From Legionella waltersii (lineage in GTDB: Bacteria; Pseudomonadota; Gammaproteobacteria; Legionellales; Legionellaceae), in NCBI RefSeq assembly GCF_001468085.1, contig NZ_LNZB01000036.1:186055-236788 (forward strand): a DNA stretch of 50,734 nucleotides. The letters run 5' to 3'. The position numbers and the translations under genes were made by a program. How positions within the stretch are numbered: position 1 is the stretch's first letter; the number at the start of each line of letters is the position of its first letter. Shown here in pieces: positions 36,093 through 43,927 of the stretch. The notes beneath the pieces were generated by a model. It saw only the letters and a program-made list of their open reading frames with translations, did not search any database and was not told the DNA's origin.

Positions 36093-36512
36093 TTACTCAG
36101 GGTGTTGTAACCATTGCTCTAGTATAACACAGGCTGCTATGCTATCTATCTCTGTTTTTTTTATTTTCTTATATCCACCTTGCTCGAATAAATGCCCCCT
36201 TGCCTCAACAGTTGATAGCCTTTCATCAACTAAGTGCACTGGTAACGCAAATCGTTGTTTTAATTGCTGAGCAAAGCGTCGCGCCGCTTTTGTGGTATAT
36301 AGTTCGCTATCGTCTATACACGTTGGCAAACCAACAATTAATGCTTGGGGATTCCACTGTTTAATGACCTTTTCTATTGTATCCCAATTAGGGACTCCGA
36401 CTTTGGCATCAATTGTCGACAAAGGAGATGCACTGCAAGTGAGCTGTTGTCCAACCGCAACGCCAATTCGTTTATACCCAAAATCAAAACCAAGAAAGAC
36501 ACCCTTAGGCAT
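36093..36512 (-). CDS. ruvX: Putative pre-16S rRNA nuclease / Holliday junction resolvase YqgF
   Basis: About 139 residues with an RNase H-like fold: the N-terminal catalytic strand GFDFGYKRIGVAVGQ, then GLPTCIDDSE, VHLVDERLSTVEARGHLFEQ with the second acidic residue, and DSIAACVILEQWL with the last. The family is essential in E. coli, where YqgF finishes 16S rRNA 5' ends; the resolvase name is older. Start is either the ATG at 36521 or at 36512; the second matches the family N-terminus (MPKGVFLGFD). It overlaps algH, the usual algH-ruvX pair. Confidence 0.93.
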   Translation of the reverse strand: MPKGVFLGFDFGYKRIGVAVGQQLTCSASPLSTIDAKVGVPNWDTIEKVIKQWNPQALIVGLPTCIDDSELYTTKAARRFAQQLKQRFALPVHLVDERLSTVEARGHLFEQGGYKKIKKTEIDSIAACVILEQWLQHPE

Positions 36513-37068
36513 GGCCAGCATCAGTAGATAGTTGACTCATTTTAATTCCTAAAGTTAATCCAGAATATTCCCAACGCTCTTCGAAAGGAACTTCGTATAA
36601 AATTTCTGAATGATAAGGACATACCAACCAAACATTATCCATGACTTCTTGCTCTAATTGATTTTCTGACCATGCGGAATAACCTAAAGTGATAAGTACG
36701 TCTTTAGGACCTTTATCACAAGCGATAGCTCGAATAATATCATTAGAGGTTGTTACAGTCACTTCATCTTGCAGAAACAAGCTAGATCTCCATCCTCCAA
36801 CTTGCTTGTGAATCACAAAACCTCTTTCAGGTTGCACTGGCCCACCGAAAAGCAATGGCATTCGGTTAGTCTCTGCTCCAACAGGCTCAATTTGCAATTG
36901 TTCAAACACAATGGATAAAGGAAATTGAAGAGGTCTGTTAATGATTAATCCAACAGACCCTTGCTCATTATGCTCGCATAAATACACAACGGATTTTTCA
37001 AAGTTCGGGTCTTTTAAAGAGGGCATGGCAATCAACAAGTGATTAGCAAGAGAGTTCATAAGTGCCAT
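36505..37068 (-). CDS. algH: YqgE/AlgH family protein
   Basis: 187 residues with the conserved HLLIAMPSLKDPNFEKSVVY start, VGLIINRPL, LLFGGPVQPERGFVIH and LGYSAWSENQLEQEV. The family is widespread, always close to ruvX, and its biochemical role is not settled (alginate regulation in Pseudomonas is indirect). GGGGA lies 5 nt before the ATG at 37068; a second ATG three codons later is possible. Confidence 0.93.
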   Translation of the reverse strand: MALMNSLANHLLIAMPSLKDPNFEKSVVYLCEHNEQGSVGLIINRPLQFPLSIVFEQLQIEPVGAETNRMPLLFGGPVQPERGFVIHKQVGGWRSSLFLQDEVTVTTSNDIIRAIACDKGPKDVLITLGYSAWSENQLEQEVMDNVWLVCPYHSEILYEVPFEERWEYSGLTLGIKMSQLSTDAGHA

Positions 37069-37170
37069 ATATTCCCCGCAAAATGGTCTATTATCTATAT
37101 TTAGTATATACCACTATAGACTTAAATTTTAACTTAATGAACTAATATGAATCATATTTTAGATTGGTAT

Positions 37171-37932
37171 TTATTGGCTGTCTCCTGAAAGCATGGAGTT
37201 TTCTACCGTAACCTTGATATACAAGGTGGAATTTTTTGAGAACGATCTTCCTGCTGTGTAGGAAGTAGAGTTAGAATCAGAATCCTGAACTCCTTCTGCT
37301 GTACCCAGGGAAACCCACTTATTCAATGGCGCCATAATCGTGGTGTCGATCTGTTGATTATCGAACTGTTGTCCTCCTGCTGCATTTTGCTGCTCTCGCA
37401 CTCGACGTACCATCAATTTAACTTGAGAGCCTTGTAAGGTTGGTTGGACCAATAGCCCATTTTGAATGTTATGCTGTTGATAATCGACACCAGTAAAGAA
37501 ACCAACACCTACCGAGCTTACAATCGGTACTTCTTGGCCCGTAGAAACAAAAGCAGATTCTCCGTTCATCACTTGTACGGATTGACTTCGCTGCACTTCG
37601 GATGGTGGTTGTGTGCTATACACCACGTCATTATTATTTTGCGCATCTAACCACTCAGGGTCTCCCTGAAAAATGGTTACGTTAAAGACCACTGGTGGAA
37701 CATCAATTTGATGAATGAGGTTGCGTATTTGCGTTAAAGTATCTGGATTGACATTGACCACTATTGTTTGACCAGAACCACTGATCTTTTCATTGGGTTG
37801 TAGCAAAGGTTGAATAAGCTGGATCACCTTATCGGATTGCACATATTGCAACTGAATTACCTTTGAGATTGTTGATTGAGCAAAGACAAAGTTCGATAGC
37901 AAGACCAGTGAAAATATCAAGCGTTTCAGCAT
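37171..37932 (-). CDS. Periplasmic secretin-N-domain-like protein
   Basis: A 253-residue protein with a clear signal peptide (MLKRLIFSLVLLSNFVFAQS). Residues ~25-80 look like a secretin N1-type KH-fold (VIQLQYVQSDKVIQLIQPLL, then NVNPDTLTQIRNLIHQIDVPP). The remainder is beta-rich, with SVQVMNGESAFVSTGQEVPI, which is like the start of a secretin core, but the pore-forming portion ends early. It therefore looks like a secretin-related protein without a complete pore; short versions of this kind occur in Legionella and relatives. GGGAG lies 6 nt before the ATG. No type II secretion or pilus genes are adjacent. Confidence 0.75.
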   Translation of the reverse strand: MLKRLIFSLVLLSNFVFAQSTISKVIQLQYVQSDKVIQLIQPLLQPNEKISGSGQTIVVNVNPDTLTQIRNLIHQIDVPPVVFNVTIFQGDPEWLDAQNNNDVVYSTQPPSEVQRSQSVQVMNGESAFVSTGQEVPIVSSVGVGFFTGVDYQQHNIQNGLLVQPTLQGSQVKLMVRRVREQQNAAGGQQFDNQQIDTTIMAPLNKWVSLGTAEGVQDSDSNSTSYTAGRSFSKNSTLYIKVTVENSMLSGDSQ

Positions 37933-38020
37933 AATGCGCTCCCTGCAAATTAGTTCAACGAGTTCCTTCTTTTTATTGTAGCAGTTATCTCCGATTATCT
38001 TTGTGAAATACTAATGCTTA

Positions 38021-38049
38021 TGTCAATCCTAAAAAAGTTTCGGTATAAT
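38021..38049 (+). promoter_or_regulatory. Promoter candidate for the phosphate uptake pair
   Basis: A perfect TATAAT (38044-38049) lies 17 bases after TGTCAA (38021-38026), a weak -35 box; the start codon follows at 38081 behind CAGGGAG. No Pho box was recognised. Confidence 0.6.
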
Positions 38050-38080
38050 CCCGTCAATTCAATTTCAGGGAGAAAATACC

Positions 38081-38752
38081 ATGAGTAGTATTTTCAATAT
38101 GTTTGGACCTTCGCCTATAAAGCCTATCGAGCAGCACATGCGTAAAGCCCACCAATGTGCCAAACAGCTTTACCCTTTTTTTGAAGCCGTTCTAGAAAAA
38201 GATTGGGATACAGCAAAGAAAATTAAAGACAAGCTGATTTCTTATGAAAAGGAAGCGGATCTAATCAAACGTGATTTACGTTTACATTTACCCACTGGAT
38301 TATTTCTTCCAGTTGCACGCACAGACATCCTTGAGTTATTAAGCGCCCAAGATAAAATTGCAAACAAAGCGGAAGATATCGCTGGATTAATTGTTAGTAG
38401 AGAAATGACCATACCCAAAAAATTGGTCCCTAGCTTTATGCCTTTTTTAAATCGCTGTCTGGATGCCTCAAAACAAGCCTGTACTGCAATTAATGAATTA
38501 GACGAGTTGCTGGAAACTGGGTTTCGGGGTAACGAAGTCAAAGTCGTTGAAGACATGATTCTCAAACTTGACGAAATTGAACACGACAGTGATGAAAAAT
38601 TAGCTGACATTCGTCATAAAATTTTTGAGCTTGAAAAAGACTTACCCACTATTGAAATCATCTTTTTATATAAGACGGTTCAATGGATAGGTGAATTGGC
38701 TGACCATGCCCAAACCGTGGGCGGTCGACTTCAAATTCTAATAGCCCGGTAG
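38081..38752 (+). CDS. DUF47/PhoU-like phosphate transport regulator
   Basis: A 223-residue helical TIGR00153/DUF47 protein: FGPSPIKPIEQHMRKAHQCA, LISYEKEADLIKRDLRLHLP, ADIRHKIFELEKDLPTIEII, and TVQWIGELADHAQTVGGRLQ. The E-x-x-A-D and D-E-I-E-H-D-S-D patterns match the metal-binding E/D-x-x-x-D repeats of PhoU. Such proteins sit directly before Pit transporters and tune them, as here (9-nt gap). GGGAG precedes the ATG. Confidence 0.92.
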   Translation: MSSIFNMFGPSPIKPIEQHMRKAHQCAKQLYPFFEAVLEKDWDTAKKIKDKLISYEKEADLIKRDLRLHLPTGLFLPVARTDILELLSAQDKIANKAEDIAGLIVSREMTIPKKLVPSFMPFLNRCLDASKQACTAINELDELLETGFRGNEVKVVEDMILKLDEIEHDSDEKLADIRHKIFELEKDLPTIEIIFLYKTVQWIGELADHAQTVGGRLQILIAR

Positions 38753-38761
38753 TATTCATTC

Positions 38762-40015
38762 ATGGATTATTCGATTTTATTTGTAATTTCTGCACTTGTA
38801 CTTTGTTTTATGATGACCTGGGGTGTTGGCGCAAATGACTTAGCAAACGTCATGAGTACCACCATGGGTTCTAAAGCAGTTACTGTCCGACAGGCTATGC
38901 TAATAGCTATAGTGTTTGAATTTGCCGGAGCATTTCTAGGAGGCGGCGGCGTAACTGAAACCATGCGCGATGGAATTATCAGTAGCAGTCAGCTTTCTAA
39001 TGAACCTCTGATCCTCATCGAAGGTATGTTAGGCGTTTTGTTCGCTTGTACCATTTGGATGAATTTAGCAAGTTATCTAGGTGTCCCAGTGTCCATCACA
39101 AACGCCTTAGTGGGATCCATGGTTGGATTTGGTACAGTTGTACTGGGAACTGATGCTATACACTGGCATAAGGTAACTAATATAGCCATAGGATGGGTAA
39201 CTTCCCCAGTGATTTCCGGAATCACTGCCTATGCCTTATTCATCAGTATCCAACAAACCATCTTTGTTAAAACCAATCCTTTAGTTAAAGCAAAATTATA
39301 TATACCCATTTACCTGTTTTTGATTGGATCTATTCTGTCCTTTATCACTGTTTTTAAAGGATTAAATCATTTCGACATTCATCTAAATTTTAAACAAGAT
39401 TTAGCAGTTACCTTAGCAACCAGTATCATCATTACGATAACTGGAATGGTATTCATTAAGCGAATTCCTGAACACCATAAAATTCGCAGAAGAGAACGAT
39501 TTATTCAAGTGGAAAAGTATTTTGCCATTCTCATGGCAATGACCGCTTGCGCAATGGCTTTTGCCCATGGATCGAATGACGTTGCTCTTGCTGTAGGCCC
39601 ACTCAGTATCGTATACAGCCTTGTCATGAACTCCCACCAAACGTTTGATGCAAACAACTACCCCGCGTGGATTATTCTCCTAGGGTGCGTTGGTGTTGTG
39701 ACTGGTCTTCTTATGTACGGACGCAAAGTCATTGAAACAGTCGGCAGCTCAATTACTGCTTTAACCCCAAGTAGAGCATTTGCCGCCACCCTAGCAGCAG
39801 CAACGACTGTAGTGGTAGCTACTAGTACTGGAACTCCTGTGTCCGCAACTCAGGCCCTTGTTGGTGCGGTGTTGGGTGTAGGCTTAGCTAGAGGTATCGG
39901 TGCTTTGAATTTGATCGTTATTCGCAATATATTCATGTCTTGGGTGCTCACTTTACCAGCTGCATCGATATTGACGATTGTGTCTTATAAGTTGTTGCAT
40001 TATTTGATTGGATAA
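38762..40015 (+). CDS. pitA: Low-affinity inorganic phosphate transporter, Pit family
   Basis: A 417-residue PiT transporter with about ten helices. The duplicated signature is present: WGVGANDLANVMSTTMGSKA near the N-terminus and AFAHGSNDVALAVGPLSIV in the second half (G-A-N-D-x-A-N / G-S-N-D-V-A). Imports metal-phosphate complexes driven by protons in the family. The preceding DUF47 gene is its usual partner. The two genes probably share the TATAAT promoter at 38044. Confidence 0.93.
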   Translation: MDYSILFVISALVLCFMMTWGVGANDLANVMSTTMGSKAVTVRQAMLIAIVFEFAGAFLGGGGVTETMRDGIISSSQLSNEPLILIEGMLGVLFACTIWMNLASYLGVPVSITNALVGSMVGFGTVVLGTDAIHWHKVTNIAIGWVTSPVISGITAYALFISIQQTIFVKTNPLVKAKLYIPIYLFLIGSILSFITVFKGLNHFDIHLNFKQDLAVTLATSIIITITGMVFIKRIPEHHKIRRRERFIQVEKYFAILMAMTACAMAFAHGSNDVALAVGPLSIVYSLVMNSHQTFDANNYPAWIILLGCVGVVTGLLMYGRKVIETVGSSITALTPSRAFAATLAAATTVVVATSTGTPVSATQALVGAVLGVGLARGIGALNLIVIRNIFMSWVLTLPAASILTIVSYKLLHYLIG

Positions 40016-40036
40016 TTGAAATAACGTAGCACTTTA

Positions 40037-40111
40037 TCCGCTCCCTTACGGCCGCGGCTCGGATTAGACCAGTGATACTAAAAAAACCGAGCCGCGACCT
40101 AAGGGAGCGGA
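40037..40111. repeat. Palindromic repeat P1, best-preserved copy
   Basis: Left arm TCCGCTCCCTTACGG-CCGCGGCTCGG and right arm CCGAGCCGCGACCT-AAGGGAGCGGA form a 25-26 bp inverted repeat around a 24-nt AT-rich centre. It lies between the convergent pitA and acid phosphatase genes and could serve as a bidirectional terminator. Confidence 0.85.
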
Positions 40112-40133
40112 AACCAACTTAGCCCAACCTCAA

Positions 40134-41207
40134 CTAAGCGACTGAAACCTTTGAAGACTCTACATACTCTAGGAACTGATGCAGCTCACAGACCGTTCCA
40201 CCACAAGCTGGAATCGAAACGGGTTTTCCATTGTAGGTTAACTTGACTAGGTAATTATTTGCCCCAGATTCATAGAGAGAAAAATTTAAATTAGAAGCAT
40301 AGTGCGGAGCATTTTCCAAAGGAGTCCCCATAAAGCTCATTACTCCTGCAATGGTTGTATCATGCCCAGATAATAAAACGTATTTTAATTTTGAAGTATT
40401 TTTGCTTCCCTTTTTGAGGTAGTTGGCAATATTAGCCATGATCTTGCTGCTGTAGGCCCTTGCTACTTCTTTGGGTCTTTCCTCAGCCATGAAAGCCCAT
40501 TTACTGTTACTTATTATTGTCTCTATATCAGAAACACTCATTTCTTCTGGCATTGGCGCTTTATGAAGCTGGTGAATGTATAAAGTATCCCCGACCATCT
40601 GCAAATCGTCCAAATTTTCGATTTCAATTCCAGTTTGCTTACTCCACAAGGGATATTTGCTTTTAAGTTCATTGTTCTTTTGTTGCCATTCAGGCAATGA
40701 GAAAACGTATTCTGTCATCAGCTTTGCACGGTCTTCACGGCTAACTGTTTGGACAATTACCTCATCCGATTTACTTGGGGCACTAAAAATTGGAATGGGT
40801 TGAAAACCTTTGGGAAGAGCAGGACTTGAAGAGTCTGTCGTTTTTGGCCCAGTCCCTAATGGATATAACCCCATGAGAAACGATTGGGCACTCATTAGAG
40901 TACGTTCATAATCAGTAGATCGCACATAAATCGTTCCATATTCATAGTGTTCTGGTAATAAATGTGTTGCATCAACGTATTTTTTACGCAGCTCAGAACC
41001 AAGTTGAAACTCTTGTTGCATTCCTTCAGCAGTCAGTTGGCCTGGTCCTTCCTTCCATTGATAATCCACTTTTGGTAAATGGAGGATAGGAGTTCTATCA
41101 CCATGACGAATGATATCCACCGCAAAAACAAGCGTTTCAGCTGCAAATAAGAGCGAAGGGGCAGTGACCAATAGTGCAACAACTGATAATCGAAATCGGC
41201 TTTCCAT
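40134..41207 (-). CDS. Secreted histidine acid phosphatase
   Basis: A 357-residue branch 2 histidine phosphatase with a signal peptide (LSVVALLVTAPSLLFAAET). The catalytic FAVDIIRHGDRTPI is near residue 28 and the proton-donor LLSGHDTTIAG near residue 275; RSTDYERTLMSA holds the second conserved arginine. L. pneumophila has a major acid phosphatase (Map) of this family exported by type II secretion; orthology is likely but not shown. AAGGAG precedes the ATG. Its position near the Pit system may be chance. Confidence 0.92.
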   Translation of the reverse strand: MESRFRLSVVALLVTAPSLLFAAETLVFAVDIIRHGDRTPILHLPKVDYQWKEGPGQLTAEGMQQEFQLGSELRKKYVDATHLLPEHYEYGTIYVRSTDYERTLMSAQSFLMGLYPLGTGPKTTDSSSPALPKGFQPIPIFSAPSKSDEVIVQTVSREDRAKLMTEYVFSLPEWQQKNNELKSKYPLWSKQTGIEIENLDDLQMVGDTLYIHQLHKAPMPEEMSVSDIETIISNSKWAFMAEERPKEVARAYSSKIMANIANYLKKGSKNTSKLKYVLLSGHDTTIAGVMSFMGTPLENAPHYASNLNFSLYESGANNYLVKLTYNGKPVSIPACGGTVCELHQFLEYVESSKVSVA

Positions 41208-41235
41208 ACAACTTACTCCTTAAATTACAAACCCA

Positions 41236-41406
41236 AGGACTAACGAAAAACCCCAATCTCTTGTTAAAAAATGGCAGTCATTCAGTCGCTTAGTTTATCT
41301 AAACTCCCTCATTAAAACTATTTTCAATAAGCGGGGAATTACCCTGGTGGGTTCCTTCCCTAAAATGACATGTTTTGCCTCGAACTTGGGGTTTTTCGTT
41401 AGCCCT
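41236..41406. repeat. Full, longer copy of palindromic repeat P2
   Basis: Outer arms AGGACTAACGAAAAACCCCA at the left and, as reverse complement, AGGGCTAACGAAAAACCCCA at the right. The centre contains the same TTAGTTTATCTAAACTCCCT as the 35050 copy, then an extra ~40 bases not in that copy. 171 bases in all. It fills the gap between the phosphatase promoter and the small gene at 41420. Confidence 0.85.
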
Positions 41407-41419
41407 AATTTAATACAAT

Positions 41420-41605
41420 TTAAAAACCTTCCCAAATTTCACTTTCGTCGGTTTTATACTCTTTGTCATCGCGCATTTTAGCGATCTTTTGATGCTTTTC
41501 TATTTCTTTGATTTGCGAAGCTGTCTTTGGATGAGTTGCATCATATTCAAATAGAAATTTATCATAAGGACTCACATAAGCTTTATCCAGATCATGATGT
41601 TTCAT
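41420..41605 (-). CDS. Small conserved protein (CBU_0585-like)
   Basis: 61 residues, charged: KAYVSPYDKFLFEYDATHPK followed by TASQIKEIEKHQKIAKMRD. The D-K-x-Y-V-S-x-x-D-x-x-L-x-x-x-D-x-x-H-P-K-x-x-S-Q-x-x-E-I-x-K pattern is like a family I associate with Coxiella CBU_0585; function unknown. That assignment is from memory of the pattern. Likely cytoplasmic. It is divergent from add, separated by 90 bases. Confidence 0.65.
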   Translation of the reverse strand: MKHHDLDKAYVSPYDKFLFEYDATHPKTASQIKEIEKHQKIAKMRDDKEYKTDESEIWEGF

Positions 41606-41695
41606 AAATTATCCAATAGTTCATTCAAAAAAAGTATTTTATCGTTTTTTTATCTAAGTTACCATTAAGCTTTTAAAATGCATCAAGGAATGAAA

Positions 41696-42670
41696 ATGAC
41701 CTTAAAAAAAGCAGAGCTGCATGTTCATCTCGAAGGAACCATTTCCCCTGATTTAGCAAGGAAACTGGCTCAACGAAACCGTCTTAGTTTACCTCAAGGT
41801 CTCATCGCCTCTGATGATAAAAGTTACCTCTCCAAAGACTTTCTTGATTTTCTTAAAGTCTATGACACTCTTGCAGCGGTTATTAAAGTGCCTCAAGACT
41901 ACTATGACATCACTTTTGATTATTTGAAATCCAATGCGAAAGACCATGCCATTTACATTGAAATGATGTATTCGCCAGATCATGCTGAACAATCGAGTGG
42001 AATCCCTTCTAAAGAACATTTAGCAGCCATTCAACAAGCTATTGATGATGCAAAACATCAGTTTGACATTACTGGTCGCATTATCCTCACAGCCGTTCGT
42101 CATTTCGGTGTAGAAGCTTGTGAACGAGTTGCAAAACAAGCCTCTGTGGACAGATTTCCTTGTGTAACAGGATTTGGTCTGGGAGGTGATGAAGCCAAGT
42201 TTCCCCCAAAACTATTTACCAAAACATACCAAATTGCAGCTGACGCAGGCTTAGAATGCACAGTACATGCCGGGGAGTTTGATTCAGCGAAAGGAATGGA
42301 GGAAGCCATGGATTGTCTGCCCATCAAAAGGATTGGACACGGAGTCCGCGCGATCTATTCCCCTGATACAATGACTATGGTTAAAGAAAGAGGCATTGCT
42401 CTGGAAGTATGCCCCACTAGCAATATCTTTTTAGGATTATTTAAAGACATGGCTAGCCACCCACTCCCACAACTTTTAGAAGCAGGACTAAAAGTGAGCA
42501 TTAACTCAGATGATCCTCCTTTTATGAGTACTAATTTGGCCAATGAATACCGCAAGGTTCAAGAATCATACAGCTATTCGGACGATACAATGAACAAAAT
42601 AACCCGAATGGCCATTGAAGCAGCATTTGTTGACAGCAAAACGAAACAGGAGTTACTCGCTAAAATTTAA
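41696..42670 (+). CDS. add: Adenosine deaminase family protein
   Basis: About 324 residues of a TIM-barrel metal-dependent deaminase. The zinc histidines are in ELHVHLEGT, with the third in CTVHAGEFD; GHGVRAI, LEVCPTSNIFLG and SINSDDPPFM with the metal-binding aspartate complete the site. It converts adenosine to inosine, though some relatives act on adenine; the two are hard to separate by sequence. The ATG at 41696 has AAGGA 6 nt upstream, better than those at 41678 and 41690. Confidence 0.92.
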   Translation: MTLKKAELHVHLEGTISPDLARKLAQRNRLSLPQGLIASDDKSYLSKDFLDFLKVYDTLAAVIKVPQDYYDITFDYLKSNAKDHAIYIEMMYSPDHAEQSSGIPSKEHLAAIQQAIDDAKHQFDITGRIILTAVRHFGVEACERVAKQASVDRFPCVTGFGLGGDEAKFPPKLFTKTYQIAADAGLECTVHAGEFDSAKGMEEAMDCLPIKRIGHGVRAIYSPDTMTMVKERGIALEVCPTSNIFLGLFKDMASHPLPQLLEAGLKVSINSDDPPFMSTNLANEYRKVQESYSYSDDTMNKITRMAIEAAFVDSKTKQELLAKI

Positions 42671-42699
42671 CCTGTATTATCTATTAATAGGCGATTGCG

Positions 42700-43821
42700 A
42701 TGGAAAAATATTCTGTTCTTATCATTGGTGGGTATGGTAATTTTGGTAAATACATAGCCAAAGTCCTATGCCAAGACCCACGAATTGAGTTGGCAATTCT
42801 GGGACGCGATCGCCAAAAAGCAGAAGACCTTGTAAAAACCTTAAACTCAGCAAACCCAATCACCATTCATACTCGTGATATTTTTCAGAATCCTGAGGAC
42901 ACTCTTAAACAGATCAACCCCTATGTTGTCATTCACACATCAGGGCCCTTTCAATCACAAGACTATGCTGTAGCTAAAGCCTGTCTAAGCCAAGCCTGTC
43001 ATTATATTGATCTTGCAGACTCCCGTCATTTTGTCAGCAACATCACTGAGCTACACCACGAAGCACAACAAAAGGGGGTGCTCATTTGCAGTGGTGCCAG
43101 TTCAGTTCCTGGATTAAGTAGCGCTATTATTGAACATTTCTTACCGCAATTTTCACAACTGGATTCCGTTGATTATGCCATTGCAACTGCACAGCTGACT
43201 AACCAAGGCTTGGCCACTACTGCTGGGGTATTAACTTATGCAGGCAAACCATTTAAAACAATGCTCAATGGCATCGAATCAACTATTTACGGTTGGCAAA
43301 ATATTCGACTTGTTGAGTTTTGGCGTCTCCATCATCGCTTTTTGGGAAACTGCGATATACCTGATTTAGAGCTATTCCCAAAATACTATCAATCATTAAA
43401 AACCATTCGTTTTCAAGCAGGTCTGGAACTAAAAGGCTTGCAAATTATTTTATTTTTGCTTTCCTGGCTTGTTCGTCTGAAACTATTACCCGCACTCGAT
43501 AATTTTGCAAATCCTATGCTCAAAATATCGCATCTTTTAGATCGTTTTGGCAGCAACAACACTGGATTTTACATGACGTTAAAAGGGCAAGATAAACAAA
43601 AGAAAGCACTGAATATACGTTTTGACATCCATGCCCAAGATGGAGATGGCCTTTATATCCCCTGCACTCCAGCAATCATTTTAACGGAGCTTCTTATCAA
43701 TCAACAACTTGAGTTTAGAGGTGCAATGCCCTGTGTTGGGCTAATATCTCTTGATAATTATTTAAATAGATTGAAAGAACTGAATTTAAACATTACATGG
43801 AATACGACCTTTTTGAATTAA
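42700..43821 (+). CDS. Saccharopine dehydrogenase-like NAD(P)-binding protein
   Basis: A 373-residue Rossmann-fold protein: VLIIGGYGNFGKYIAKVL at the N-terminus, LGRDRQKAEDL, HTSGPFQSQDYAVAKACLSQ and ADSRHFVSNI, then a long C-terminal region with a hydrophobic patch (LQIILFLLSWLVRLKLLPAL). This is the saccharopine dehydrogenase-like oxidoreductase group of unassigned reaction; real lysine metabolism is not implied. It follows add by 29 nt and probably shares its transcript. Confidence 0.85.
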   Translation: MEKYSVLIIGGYGNFGKYIAKVLCQDPRIELAILGRDRQKAEDLVKTLNSANPITIHTRDIFQNPEDTLKQINPYVVIHTSGPFQSQDYAVAKACLSQACHYIDLADSRHFVSNITELHHEAQQKGVLICSGASSVPGLSSAIIEHFLPQFSQLDSVDYAIATAQLTNQGLATTAGVLTYAGKPFKTMLNGIESTIYGWQNIRLVEFWRLHHRFLGNCDIPDLELFPKYYQSLKTIRFQAGLELKGLQIILFLLSWLVRLKLLPALDNFANPMLKISHLLDRFGSNNTGFYMTLKGQDKQKKALNIRFDIHAQDGDGLYIPCTPAIILTELLINQQLEFRGAMPCVGLISLDNYLNRLKELNLNITWNTTFLN

Positions 43822-43857
43822 CGGTTACAGCGCTAATGACACAACGTGAAATTCATT

Positions 43858-43927
43858 ATCCACTCCCTCACGATCGTGGCTCGGCTAGAACTGAGTTAAT
43901 CCGAGCCGCGACCGTTAGGGTGTGGAT
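43858..43927. repeat. Palindromic repeat P1, copy entering a coding region
   Basis: Left arm ATCCACTCCCTCACGATCG with TGGCTCGG; right arm CCGAGCCGCGACCGTTAGGG with TGTGGAT. Arms pair over most of 27 bases around a 17-nt centre. The copy spans the end of the minus-strand gene 43868-46144 and supplies its last codons and stop. Confidence 0.85.
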
